Source: JAKAVN01 sp963734845
GTDB taxonomy: Bacteria > Desulfobacterota > Binatia > Binatales > Binataceae
Length of the DNA stretch: 64,000 nucleotides
Reading direction: 5' to 3'
NCBI GenBank assembly: GCA_963734845.1
Contig: CAVTIS010000006.1
Span: forward strand, 1-64,000
The notes beneath the pieces were generated by a model that made no database searches, was not told the origin of the DNA, and saw nothing but the letters and a program-made list of their open reading frames with translations. This document shows, one piece after another, positions 43,386 through 53,500 of this stretch. The first letter of the stretch is position 1. Every line of letters starts with the position of its first letter. A program made the translations under genes and the position numbers.

Positions 43386-43823
43386 TCAGATTTGATACAT
43401 CACCGCCGACTTGCGGCGATCGGCGAGCGATTGGAGCGTCGCGTTGCGCAGGATTCCCACCACGCTGTCGCGCACGTCGCGCCACACGTCGCGCATCGGA
43501 CATCCTCCGTCGCGCGGGCAGAACGAATTAGCGCCGTCCTCCAAACATTCCACCGGCGTGTAGCCGCCCTCAATAATCTCCACCACGTCGGCCATCGTGA
43601 TTCGCGCGGGAGAACGCGCCAGCATGTAGCCGCCGCTCGGCCCCTTCTGACTCAACACCAGGCCGCCGCGCTTGAGCTCTATTAGCAGACGCCGCAGGTA
43701 ATTCTCCGGAACTCCCTGCACCGCCGCGATTTCCTCCACGCGCAGCGGCTGAGCGCTCGGATAGCGGTCCGCCAGCATCAGCAACGCCTTGAGCGAATAG
43801 TCGACTCCGACACCAAATTTCAT
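43386..43823 (-). CDS. Rrf2-family transcriptional repressor with three-cysteine motif
   Basis: A 145-aa winged-helix regulator. ATG 43823 (MKFGVGVDYSLKALLMLADR) has AGAGG 5 bases upstream; a start at 43850 would add nine unusual residues. The helix-turn-helix is RVEEIAAVQGVPENYLRRLL and the wing LVLSQKGPSGGYMLAR. Cys93, Cys102 and Cys108 (C-x8-C-x5-C) match the spacing class used by Rrf2 proteins to hold an Fe-S cluster or react with thiols. It is divergent from the DmoA-like/SfnB-like operon. A perfect dyad lies between the two genes at the operon's promoter, so it is likely the operon's repressor. The signal may be sulfur or iron status. Confidence 0.88.
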   Translation of the reverse strand: MKFGVGVDYSLKALLMLADRYPSAQPLRVEEIAAVQGVPENYLRRLLIELKRGGLVLSQKGPSGGYMLARSPARITMADVVEIIEGGYTPVECLEDGANSFCPRDGGCPMRDVWRDVRDSVVGILRNATLQSLADRRKSAVMYQI

Positions 43824-43864
43824 TGCAACCTCTGAGAATTTCTTTAGCACAGGCGGCCTATTAA

Positions 43865-43892
43865 GGAATAGACGAGTCAGTTACTCATCTAA
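43865..43892 (-). promoter_or_regulatory. weak candidate promoter for the Rrf2 gene
   Basis: On the complement strand TTAGAT (43887-43892), 16 bp, then TATTCC (43865-43870), about 42 bases before the start. A shorter dyad, GAGT-CAGTT-ACTC (43874-43886), lies within the spacer, which would allow autoregulation. Confidence 0.3.
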
Positions 43893-43896
43893 TTAA

Positions 43897-43925
43897 TTGA
43901 CTTAAGTACTCTTTTAAGTCATATT
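43897..43925 (+). promoter_or_regulatory. sigma70-type promoter of the DmoA-like/SfnB-like operon
   Basis: TTGACT (43897-43902, five of six consensus), 17-bp spacer, CATATT (43920-43925, four of six). It lies about 80 bases before the start codon at 44006. The spacer is occupied by a perfect dyad. Confidence 0.65.
43898..43921. promoter_or_regulatory. 24-bp operator dyad within the promoter spacer
   Basis: TGACTTAA (43898-43905), eight bases, TTAAGTCA (43914-43921): perfect arms, centred between -35 and -10. A bound repressor would block polymerase. The divergent Rrf2 protein is the obvious candidate. Confidence 0.65.
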
Positions 43926-44005
43926 TCGAATTAGCAAGACTCGCCAAGGCATTTTGCAACGCATCCGACCGCCGCTAAGCCATCGCGATAGGCCAAGGAG
44001 CGACC

Positions 44006-45463
44006 ATGACCAAAGAGATTCGCCTCAACGCATTCGATATGAACTGCGTGGTGCATCAGTCGGCGGGCCTATGGACTCATCCGCGCGACCGCGCCGTCGA
44101 TTACACCAGCCTGGAGTACTGGACCGACCTGGCACAAATCCTCGAGCGCGGGCGCTTCGACGGTCTGTTCATCGCTGACGTGCTCGGGGTCTACGACGTC
44201 TATGGCGGCAACGCCGACACGGCGCTTAGTCAGGGAATCCAGGTTCCGCTCAACGATCCTGTGCTGGTGATTCCGCCGATGGCACAGGTCACCAAGCATC
44301 TCGGATTCGGGGTGACCTGCACCCTCTCGTTCGAGCCGCCCTACCCGTTCGCGCGCCGCATGTCGACGCTGGATCATCTGACCCGCGGGCGGATCGGATG
44401 GAACATCGTGACCGGCTACCTCAACAGCGCGGCAAAGGGCGTCGGGATGAACGCGCAGAATGCGCACGACCATCGCTATGACATCGCCGACGAATACATG
44501 GAGGTCGTCTACAAGCTGTGGGAAGGGAGTTGGGAGGACGACGCGGTGGTGCGCGACCGGCAAAACTGCATCTTCGCACGGCCCGACAAGGTTCATAAAA
44601 TTCACCATCACGGCGAGAACTATCGCCTCGATGCGATTCATCTGTGCGAGCCGTCGCCGCAACGCACCCCGGTGCTCTACCAGGCAGGCGCGTCGAATCG
44701 CGGATGCGAGTTCGCGGCGAGGCACGCCGAGTGCGTGTTCCTGCTGGGGCCGTCAAAGCAGGTGGTGGCACCGCGGGTCGCCGACATTCGGCAGCGCGCC
44801 GCACGGTACGGCCGCAATCCGGCGGAAATACTGATCTTCACGCTGATGACCGTGATCGTCGGACGCACCGAGGCCGAAGCGAAGGCCAAGTTCGAGGAAT
44901 ACCGCAGCCATATCAGCCACGCGGGCGCGCTGACGCTGTTCTCGGGATGGACCGGGATCGATTTTTCGCAGTACTCGCTCGACGATCCGATCCGCTATCT
45001 CAAGAACGACGCGATCAACTCGGCGGTCGAAGCCTTTACTCTCGCCGACCCTAACCGGGCCTGGACCGTGCGCGAGATCGCCGAATTCGTGGGCATCGGC
45101 GGGATGGGCCCCATCCTGGTCGGATCGCCCGAACAAATAGCCGACGAACTCGAGTCCTGGATCGAAACGACCGACATCGATGGCTTCAACCTGTGCTATG
45201 CGGTGACGCCGGAGAGCTTTGCGGACTTCGTCGACCTGGTGGTGCCGGAGTTGCAGCGGCGCGGAGTGTACAAGCGTGAGTATCGCGAGGGCACGCTGCG
45301 CGAAAAGCTATACGGGCCCGGACGCGCGCGCCTGCCGGAGAGCCATCCGGCGAACGCTTATCGCCATCACGTCGCGGGCGCCGCAGACGCGCCGGCGGCA
45401 GTCGGCATCGACGATCGCGGCGTCGGGCAAAGTCTCGGCCAAAACCAGGAGAGGTTATCGTGA
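44006..45463 (+). CDS. DmoA-like flavin-dependent monooxygenase (NtaA/SnaA/DszA/SfnG family)
   Basis: A 485-aa two-component LLM-class monooxygenase using FMNH2 from a separate reductase. The N-terminus, IRLNAFDMNCVVHQSAGLW, and the segments EYWTDLAQILERGRFDGLFI, ADVLGVYDVYGGNADTAL and DEYMEVVYKLWEGSWEDDAV are, from memory, very close to dimethyl-sulfide monooxygenase DmoA and more distant from DszA and NtaA. The barrel landmarks GRIGWNIVTGYLNSAAKGVG and LYQAGASNRGCEFAARHAE are present. It could cleave a C-S bond of dimethyl sulfide or a related organosulfur compound. No flavin reductase gene is adjacent. AAGGAG precedes ATG 44006. The stop overlaps the next start by 4 bases (GTGA). Confidence 0.88.
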   Translation: MTKEIRLNAFDMNCVVHQSAGLWTHPRDRAVDYTSLEYWTDLAQILERGRFDGLFIADVLGVYDVYGGNADTALSQGIQVPLNDPVLVIPPMAQVTKHLGFGVTCTLSFEPPYPFARRMSTLDHLTRGRIGWNIVTGYLNSAAKGVGMNAQNAHDHRYDIADEYMEVVYKLWEGSWEDDAVVRDRQNCIFARPDKVHKIHHHGENYRLDAIHLCEPSPQRTPVLYQAGASNRGCEFAARHAECVFLLGPSKQVVAPRVADIRQRAARYGRNPAEILIFTLMTVIVGRTEAEAKAKFEEYRSHISHAGALTLFSGWTGIDFSQYSLDDPIRYLKNDAINSAVEAFTLADPNRAWTVREIAEFVGIGGMGPILVGSPEQIADELESWIETTDIDGFNLCYAVTPESFADFVDLVVPELQRRGVYKREYREGTLREKLYGPGRARLPESHPANAYRHHVAGAADAPAAVGIDDRGVGQSLGQNQERLS

Positions 45464-46737
45464 GCGCATCGGAGTTGTTGTCTTTTCCTTCGACTGATGG
45501 CGACGCAAGGACGGCCGATGGCGAGGCGAATCCGATAGCGCCGCACAAGCTTGACGTTGCGGCCCACCTCATCCGCGACGACGCCGAGGCCATCCGCGTC
45601 GCGCACGGCCTCGCGGAAAACTTCGCGCGCGAAGCGTCGATTCGCGATCGCGAGCGCCGCCTGCCGCTGAAAGAGCTGGACGAGTTCTCCCAGAGCGGCC
45701 TTTGGGGAATCAACGTGCCGCGTGAGTACGGGGGAGCCGAAGTCTCGTACGTCACGATCGCCGAAGTCATAAAGATCGTCTCGGCCGCCGATCCGTCAAT
45801 CGGCCAGATTCCGCAAAACCATCTGGCCGTGCTCGATATCATCCGGCTGAGCGCCGACGAAGATCAAAAGCGCTTCTTCTTTGGCGAGGCGCTGCGCGGC
45901 ATCCGCCTGGGCAACGCGTTCGCGGAATCCGGCAGCAAGAACGCGGGCGACTTCCAGACCCGTATCGCCCGCGGCGCGGACGGCTTCCAGCTCAACGGGC
46001 GGAAGTTCTATTGTAGCGGCGCGCTGCTGGCGCATCTGGTGCCGGTCGCGGCGGTCGACGAGACCGGCAAGCTGTTCCTGGCAATAGTCGAGCGCGGCGC
46101 GCCCGGTCTGACGATCATCGACGACTGGTCGAGCTTCGGCCAGCGCACCACCGCGAGCGGCACCGTGCTGCTGGAGAATGTGGCAATTCCCGCGAGCCAT
46201 GTCGTCGCGGCTCATCGCGCGTACGACCAGCCGACCGCGAACGGCCCCGTCTGCCAGATAATCCAGGCCGCCGTGGACGCCGGAATCGCGAAGGCCGCGA
46301 TCGCCGATACGATTCATTTCGTGCGCAACTACACCCGCCCATGGATAGACAGCGGCCAGGATCACGGCTACGAGGACGTGCATGCGATTGCCCAGGTCGG
46401 CGACCTGCAAATCCGCCTGCATGCGGCAGAAGCGCTGCTCGAGCGCTCCGGACGCTTTGTCGACGCCGCAATCGCGCGGCCTGACGAGGATAGCGTCGCC
46501 GCCGCTTCGATCGCCGTGGCCGAGGCCAAGGCGCTGACCACCGAAATCGCGATCCTGGCGACTAATCGGCTGTTCGAACTGGCCGGAACGCGCTCGACGC
46601 TGGGAGTCCACAACCTGGACCGGCATTGGCGCAACGCCCGCACCCATACGCTGCACGATCCGGTGCGCTGGAAGTACCACGCGGTCGGCAACTACTACCT
46701 GAACAACGTCAAACCGCCGCGGCACGCGTGGATTTGA
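45460..46737 (+). CDS. SfnB-family acyl-CoA dehydrogenase-like flavoprotein (sulfur acquisition)
   Basis: A 425-aa flavoprotein with the acyl-CoA dehydrogenase fold, close to SfnB/DszC-type proteins used for sulfur scavenging. Landmarks are SQSGLWGINVPREYGGAEVS, SIGQIPQNHLAVLDIIRLSA, FQLNGRKFYCSGALLAHLVP, WSSFGQRTTASGTVLLENV and the C-terminal LGVHNLDRHWRNARTHTLHD. The start is GTG 45460, overlapping the monooxygenase stop, so the two are made together; CAGGAGAGG lies upstream. It probably acts on the same organosulfur route, perhaps as an FMNH2-dependent monooxygenase like DszC rather than a CoA-ester dehydrogenase. Confidence 0.88.
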   Translation: MSASELLSFPSTDGDARTADGEANPIAPHKLDVAAHLIRDDAEAIRVAHGLAENFAREASIRDRERRLPLKELDEFSQSGLWGINVPREYGGAEVSYVTIAEVIKIVSAADPSIGQIPQNHLAVLDIIRLSADEDQKRFFFGEALRGIRLGNAFAESGSKNAGDFQTRIARGADGFQLNGRKFYCSGALLAHLVPVAAVDETGKLFLAIVERGAPGLTIIDDWSSFGQRTTASGTVLLENVAIPASHVVAAHRAYDQPTANGPVCQIIQAAVDAGIAKAAIADTIHFVRNYTRPWIDSGQDHGYEDVHAIAQVGDLQIRLHAAEALLERSGRFVDAAIARPDEDSVAAASIAVAEAKALTTEIAILATNRLFELAGTRSTLGVHNLDRHWRNARTHTLHDPVRWKYHAVGNYYLNNVKPPRHAWI

Positions 46738-46791
46738 CGGTGAGCACCGGAGCGCGCCGGGCGGCCGCGCCGGCGCCAAATGGGTGCGAGT

Positions 46792-47157
46792 CTAGGGCCG
46801 GGAAAAACTGTCGGCGAGATCGGCCAGTTCCGGGATCCGATAGCGTTCGCCGCTGTAGGCTTTGTACATCAGGAAGATCCACATGATAGCCAGTCCCAGG
46901 TTGATCAGTTCCTGAAGCCCGGCAAGCAGGCGGCCCAGCCCGAAAGGCAGCACCGCGATGAAGACGCCGAGCACGATATTGATTACGAACCAGGCGATCG
47001 AGAACGCGATCGATTGCCGCGCATGGAAGCGCACGAATTCGTCCTTGTCGTATGGTTCGAGGTAAAGAAAAATAATTCCCGTCACCAACCCCAACAGATA
47101 AGCGAGCGCCGCGACCACCTGGTTCTGCGGCGTGCCGCCGCCGCTCTGTGCATCCAT
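46792..47157 (-). CDS. DUF4870 membrane protein
   Basis: A 121-aa Tic20-like small membrane protein with three helices (VVAALAYLLGLVTGIIFLYL; SIAFSIAWFVINIVLGVFIA; INLGLAIMWIFLMYKAYSGE). The cytoplasmic loop has EFVRFHARQSIAFS, the DUF4870 signature. Function is unknown. AGGAGGTCGCGCGAG gives a strong Shine-Dalgarno sequence before the ATG at 47157. It is convergent with the SfnB-like gene. Confidence 0.85.
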   Translation of the reverse strand: MDAQSGGGTPQNQVVAALAYLLGLVTGIIFLYLEPYDKDEFVRFHARQSIAFSIAWFVINIVLGVFIAVLPFGLGRLLAGLQELINLGLAIMWIFLMYKAYSGERYRIPELADLADSFSRP

Positions 47158-47319
47158 CTCGCGCGACCTCCTGTCGGCTTCGCCCTGCGGCCGGTATTAC
47201 CCGGCCCCTTTAGGGCCTCTCGATATCAGCGCCGCGCTTCCTGCGCAAGGCCGCCGCTTCTGCGAGCCTGCGTTTTCGAATCGATACGGCGCGTCTGATT
47301 CTTCGAATTACTTCTTGCG

Positions 47320-47766
47320 CTACTTCTTGGAATTGCCCTGAAGCTGATGGAGCGTGGCGTCGTTGGCGCGCGCGGTCGCCACCATGTCGAGCTGGGCGCG
47401 GATGCGGTTGGCGAGTTGGCGGCGAAAGACCGGCTTGGCAAGAAAATCGCTCACCCCCAGGCGCATCCCCTCGGCGCGCGCGTCGAGGTCGTCGCGCGCG
47501 GTAACCATGATGACCGGAATTTCGGCGGTCGACGGATCTTCCTTGAGCTTGCGGCAGACCTGGAAGCCGTCCATCTCGGGCATCATCAGGTCGAGCAAGA
47601 TTACGTCAACCGGATTCTCACGCGCGAGCCGGATACACTCGGCGCCGGAGACAGCCTCGATCGCGACGAAGCCCTCGCGCTGCAGATGGCGCGCGAGGAT
47701 CGATACGGTATCGGCATCGTCGTCGACCACCATGATCTGCGGCAGCTTGTCTGATTGCTCCACCAT
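47320..47766 (-). CDS. stand-alone response regulator receiver protein
   Basis: A 148-aa single receiver: acidic pocket VVDDDAD (13-19), phosphoacceptor Asp59 in ILLDLMMPEMDG, Thr in VIMVTARDD and Lys in FLAKPV. A short C-terminal helix (RRQLANRIRAQLDMVATARA) follows, with no output domain. It is 12 bp after the sigma54 activator gene, which lacks a receiver, suggesting that the two proteins work together in trans or that this receiver feeds a phosphorelay with the orphan hybrid kinases in the window. Confidence 0.92.
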   Translation of the reverse strand: MVEQSDKLPQIMVVDDDADTVSILARHLQREGFVAIEAVSGAECIRLARENPVDVILLDLMMPEMDGFQVCRKLKEDPSTAEIPVIMVTARDDLDARAEGMRLGVSDFLAKPVFRRQLANRIRAQLDMVATARANDATLHQLQGNSKK

Positions 47767-47778
47767 CGGATCATCGCC

Positions 47779-48840
<1,062 letters not shown>

Positions 48841-49023
48841 TGTCCCTGATGAAACAGTGAAATAGTCCCAAATTGTGCCATGCGGGACCGCAAGCAACAA
48901 GCGACATTGTTTGGCCACTACTACAGTTGGACTAGCCGCCACTGAGAAGTGGGGCGCGGTTCTGAGAACCAACACGACGCCCAGGATGCCGTAGCGCGCC
49001 ACAGGCGAGGCGGCAAAGTTTTA

Positions 49024-49521
49024 CTATCCGGCCACCTCGGCGCGGTAAATCGCGGCTTGGCCGGGCCCTTCGGCCACCGAAATTTCGATTGACATAATCC
49101 CCGCAAGCGCCTGCTGGGCGTTCAAGGCGTCACACAGTTCCTTCCAGATGAAGCGCGCCAGCTCCTCCGCCGAGCTGTGTCCGATCGGCAAAAGACAGGC
49201 ATCGCTTGCGGGCAGCCGGAATTCGTCGGTTCCGTAACAAATCCGGAGTTGCCCATTGTCCAGATGTTCGATTTGTAGACAGTCGCTCTCGGCCGGCACC
49301 AGTGTGCGCTCGTCGAGCCGATCGACGATTTGCTTGGTGAGCCGCTTGATCAGGCCGAAGTCGAGCACGTAGCCGGTCGACAACAGCCTTCCTTCGACAC
49401 GCACGCCGACCTGGTAGTTGTGTCCGTGGAGCGGCTCGCGGAAGCCGGGATAGGCGATGAAATGGGCGGCCGAGAATTTCAGGTTTTCCTTGGCCACATA
49501 GATCGAAAATCCGGAAGACAC
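49024..49521 (-). CDS. PTPS-III type 6-pyruvoyltetrahydropterin synthase homologue
   Basis: A 165-aa T-fold enzyme from GTG 49521 (GGAG about 10 bases upstream; 4 bp after the preceding gene). Zinc ligands are His20 (FSAAHF), His32 and His34 (LHGHNYQV). At the place where QueD and PTPS-II have catalytic Cys, the sequence is YPGFREPLHGHNY: Cys is absent and Glu29 is adjacent. This is the hallmark of PTPS-III, which makes 6-hydroxymethyldihydropterin for folate, bypassing dihydroneopterin aldolase (FolB). The SVAEGPG motif near the end completes the site. A QueD role for queuosine is less likely without the Cys. Confidence 0.82.
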   Translation of the reverse strand: MSSGFSIYVAKENLKFSAAHFIAYPGFREPLHGHNYQVGVRVEGRLLSTGYVLDFGLIKRLTKQIVDRLDERTLVPAESDCLQIEHLDNGQLRICYGTDEFRLPASDACLLPIGHSSAEELARFIWKELCDALNAQQALAGIMSIEISVAEGPGQAAIYRAEVAG

Positions 49522-49525
49522 GCGC

Positions 49526-50464
49526 CTACTCCGCTCCGCGATTTTTAGCCGCCGCGCCCGCAAGCGCGGCGAGACATTCGTGAGCGACGCCGGTAAACTG
49601 CGCGCGATAGCGCACCGCATCGAGCGAGGAGGCCCGCATGAACCGCTCAAGCTCGCCTGGCGCGGCCAGCATGAAACGGCGCGTCAGTTCGCCGCCCCAG
49701 TCGGTTTCGAGATCGAGCTCCGCCATCAGATCGCCCACCGCGAGACCATGCATCCCGCCCAACACGCACTCGGCGAAATAGCCCGCCTGGCTCGCACGAT
49801 CGAGCTCGATACTGCGCACCTCCATCGCCTCGCGCATCGAGAGCAGCCGGGCCATGCCATACTCGCTGCGTTTGGAGCGCACCGTCGGATCGCCGCTGCC
49901 CTCGTAGCCCGAGCCTATCGCGGCGATTGCGACGCGGCCGTCCGTCAGCGGCACGGGATGAAAGATGTAGCCGTGCGAGGTGTAGCCGAGAAGGCGGCGC
50001 AACTCGACGCGATAGGCGAGCAGGTCAAAGTCCGTGCGCCGCGCGAGGTCGAGCAAAAACTCTCCGAGGACTGCGCCCGCGGCGTCGGCGAGCGCGATTA
50101 GCTCAAGGAACGTCGCTGAGTCGTACTCTTCGCGCCGCGCGATCAGCGCTGCCCATTCGCGATCGAACACCAGGCCCACTGCGCCGATCCCGCCGGCGCC
50201 TGGGCCGATTTTGTCTGTGTCGTCGAATTCCGCTTGCGCCACGATCGGTTCGCCGCGCCGCATCGGCTCGAGGTCCATCGCGAGGTAATGACCGTGACTC
50301 GACGGCTTCGCAAAGCCGCGCCGCGCATTGCTCAGGCGTACCGCAAACGCGTCCCGCGCAATCAGCTTACTGCCGCCGCCGCGCCGTTCAGCAAGCAATC
50401 CGTACCCGCTCAGGAGCGATCCATAGCCGATCACCAGCAAAGTGTCGTTGTTCCGATTTCCCAC
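49526..50464 (-). CDS. gamma-glutamylcyclotransferase-like (GGCT-fold) protein
   Basis: A 312-aa cytoplasmic protein, GTG start at 50464. The N-terminus LLVIGYGSLLSGYGLL is the GYGSL nucleotide-like loop of the GGCT/AIG2 fold, and REEYDSATF carries a glutamate where the catalytic acid could be. The second half (about 150-310) is helical and not recognised; YTSHGYIFHPVPLTDGRVAI and RASQAGYFAECVLGGMHGLA are its notable segments. The protein is about twice the usual GGCT length, so it is a fusion or an extended family. The substrate is unknown. It lies between addA and the PTPS-III gene, with a 4-bp gap to the latter. Confidence 0.6.
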   Translation of the reverse strand: MGNRNNDTLLVIGYGSLLSGYGLLAERRGGGSKLIARDAFAVRLSNARRGFAKPSSHGHYLAMDLEPMRRGEPIVAQAEFDDTDKIGPGAGGIGAVGLVFDREWAALIARREEYDSATFLELIALADAAGAVLGEFLLDLARRTDFDLLAYRVELRRLLGYTSHGYIFHPVPLTDGRVAIAAIGSGYEGSGDPTVRSKRSEYGMARLLSMREAMEVRSIELDRASQAGYFAECVLGGMHGLAVGDLMAELDLETDWGGELTRRFMLAAPGELERFMRASSLDAVRYRAQFTGVAHECLAALAGAAAKNRGAE

Positions 50465-50515
50465 TATTTCACTGGCTCAATCGTAGCGAAGACCCGAGAC
50501 CGTTAAAACATAGGT

Positions 50516-53500
50516 TCAAACACACATCAGCACGCCACGCGCGGGAACCCCGGTGCTCTGGCTTATCGCGCGCAGGTAGAGCAGCAGTTGCACGCGATAT
50601 TCGTCGAGCCGTCCTGCGATATCGGCGTCAGTCTTGAAATCAACCACCACCCATCGTTCGGCGCCGGCGACGCTCTCGGGGAAGGCGAGGTCCACAACCC
50701 CTTCTACTGTGAGGCTTTCGGCCGCGACGCCCTCTTCGATGCGCGCCACCAGGGCGCACTCGCGCCGAAGCTGGGCGCGAGCCCCCGCGGCGGCTTTCAT
50801 CAACGGGCCGCTTAACGCTGAGGCCGTGGCCTCGCACGCGGCGGCAATCTCCAGATCGTCCGCCCCTAGCATCCGGGCAAAAAAGTGGGCCGCCTCGGCG
50901 ATCGCCGCCGCGTTCGCATCGAGCGCGACGCGCGAAAGTATGGCGTGGACAAGCGTCCCGAAGCGCACGCCATGCGGACGCGCGGCGGCGCGCGCGACGC
51001 GTTCGACCGCGATCTGATCCGGATCGCCGAGCCACGCAGGGCGCTCGCCGCGCTCGACAATCCGCGCGGCAAGTTCGGTTGCGGTGACAACCCGATAAGT
51101 CTCCGCCGCCCCCGCCGCCAGCGTCGCGCCGTGGCGCGCCTTCCATCGCTCGTATTCGCGCGCACCTTGCGAGGCCGCCCGCTCGCCCTTGTCGGCCGTC
51201 AGCAACCGATGCTGCCGCAGGCCCATCGTCTCGCGCGCGTCGAGCTTGAGCCGCGCCGGATCCCACCACACAACTTGATAATCGCCAGCCTGGGCGCGAT
51301 GGAGACCCGGTGCGACGACGCGCGACTTGGCCGGAGCCTTGGGCGGGCGCACGACGACGCTATCGTCGCCGAATACGGGACATCCGGGCGGCACGGGCTC
51401 GATCGGCGCGCGCCAATCCTTTTGCGCGGGATAGATCACGGGATTGAGGCGCGCGAGCCATCCCTCCTGGGGCGCGCTGCCGACCGCGGGTACGATTAGA
51501 AGGTCGCGCGCGCGCGTCGCGCCGACATAGAGCAGGCGCGTCGCCTCTTCGCGGTCGCGCCGCATCTCCTCCTCGGCGTGTTCCAGAAGTTCGCGCGGCG
51601 CATGGCCGGCGAGTCTCAGCGCGCAAAGACCACTTGCCGGATCGACCCATCGATGGGCGTCGCCGACGGTTTCATTGCAGGTCAGATCGGCGAGCAGCAC
51701 GATCGGAAATTCCAGGCCCTTGGCGCGATGCACGGTCATGATGCGCACGCCTTCGGCGCCCTCCTCCACCACCGGCGCGTCGCCGCTCTCCTCGCGCTCG
51801 GCGCGCGCCTCCAACTCGTCAACGAAGCCGCGGAACGAGCGCACGGCGCGCCGCGCCTCGTAGCGCCGCGCGAGATCCATCAGGCGCATCACGTTGGCCA
51901 GCGCCTGCTCGCCGGTCGGCCAGATTGCAATCGCCGCGTGCGCGCGCACCGCGGCGAGCAGGCGCGCGATGGTCTCCGCGATCGGCCGGCGGTTGCGCCC
52001 GCGGCTCAGCTCGCGCAGCACGGCGAGCGCGTCGCCAATCTCCTTAAGCTCCGCGGGCAAATCCGCCAGCAGCTTGCGAAAGGGATGTAGCGAGCCGGCC
52101 GCCGCGCGAAAGCGCAGCAACGCGCCGTCGTCGAGCGCGAACAGCGGTCCGCGCAGCGTCGCAAAGACCGCAAGTTCGTCGTCGGGCCGTTCGATCGCGC
52201 CCAGGGCGTTGCGCAGCGCCTCGACTTCCTCGCGCTCATTGAACGATCCGCCCTTGACCAGTACGTGGGCGATATGGCGCGCCTCGAGCGCGCGCACGTA
52301 GGGCCGCGTGACGTCGCGGCCATAGCTGCTGAAGCGCCGAAAAAGCATGCAGATGTGGCGCGGCTCGATCGCGACACGTTCTTCGGGCCGGTCGCGCGTG
52401 GTCACGGTCCATCCGCTCTCCTCGACCAGCCATCGCACCAGCGCGCCCGCCGCATCGGGGGTCGATTCGTCGATCTGGCGCTTGGTGACGAAGCCGCGAT
52501 CGCTGAAAGGCGCCGGCACGGGCAGCACGACCAGCGACGGCTGCGTGGCGCAGTCCGCGCGAAACGGCATCAGCGGCGAGTACGCGGGCTGAGTCGGCGA
52601 CTCCGACGGCATCAGCGGCGCAAATGCGGCGTTGACGGCCGCTTGCAGTTCGGGAGTCGCACGAAAGCTGACCGTGAGATGCTCCAGCTCGGCGCCGCAT
52701 TCGAGCAGGCGGCGCTTCACCTCCTGGTAGAGCGCGACGTCGGCGCGGCGGAAGCGATAAATCGATTGCTTAGGGTCGCCGACGATAAACAGCTTGCCGG
52801 GCAGCGGGCGCGCGCGATGCCAGTCGGATTCGGCGGGATCGTCGGCCGCGAGCAGCAGCAGGATCTCCGCCTGCAGCGGATCGGTGTCCTGGAATTCGTC
52901 GACGAAGATGTGGCTGATACGGTGCTGCAGTTCGGCCCGCATCGCGGCGCGGTCGCGCACCAGGTCGCGGGCGACCAGCAGCAGGTCCATGAAGTCGAGC
53001 ACGCCGGCGCGCTTCTTGGCCTCTTCGTAATAGCCAACGATCGGCCATAACTCATCGCGCAAAAGCGGCGCCAGGTTGGCGCCGGCGGCGTCGCGAAACC
53101 GTGCAAGGCGGGCCTTAAGCGCGTCGCGCCGCGCCATCACTTGGGCGCGCGGCAAGGGCCCGAAATTCTCGCCCCATCCCTTCCATCGCCAACGCCCGTC
53201 GTAGCCGCGCAGCAGCGCCAGCAACGCCGCCTCGAGCGCATCGTAGTCGCGCCCACGCACACTCTCCAGGCGCGTCGCCTCGTCGATCGGATGGACAATT
53301 TCGCCCAACGCCTTGCCGAGCCAGTCTTCCTGATCGATTGGAGGATCGGCACGCGCGATGAGCGCGCCGAGCGCGCGGATGTCCTCGACCAGCGCGTCAA
53401 TTTCGGGATCTCGGTCGAACGGTCGATGACTCCACGGCGTATGGAAGTCGCGCCACTGCAGAAGCTCCCACGCGGCGGCGCGGATGATCGGGCGCGGACC

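Noticed and set aside
48841..48910. Possible sigma54 promoter (TGGCAC) upstream of the receiver-less activator
   Set aside because: On the coding strand TGGCAC is present, but no GC element falls at the required spacing, so only half of the signature exists.
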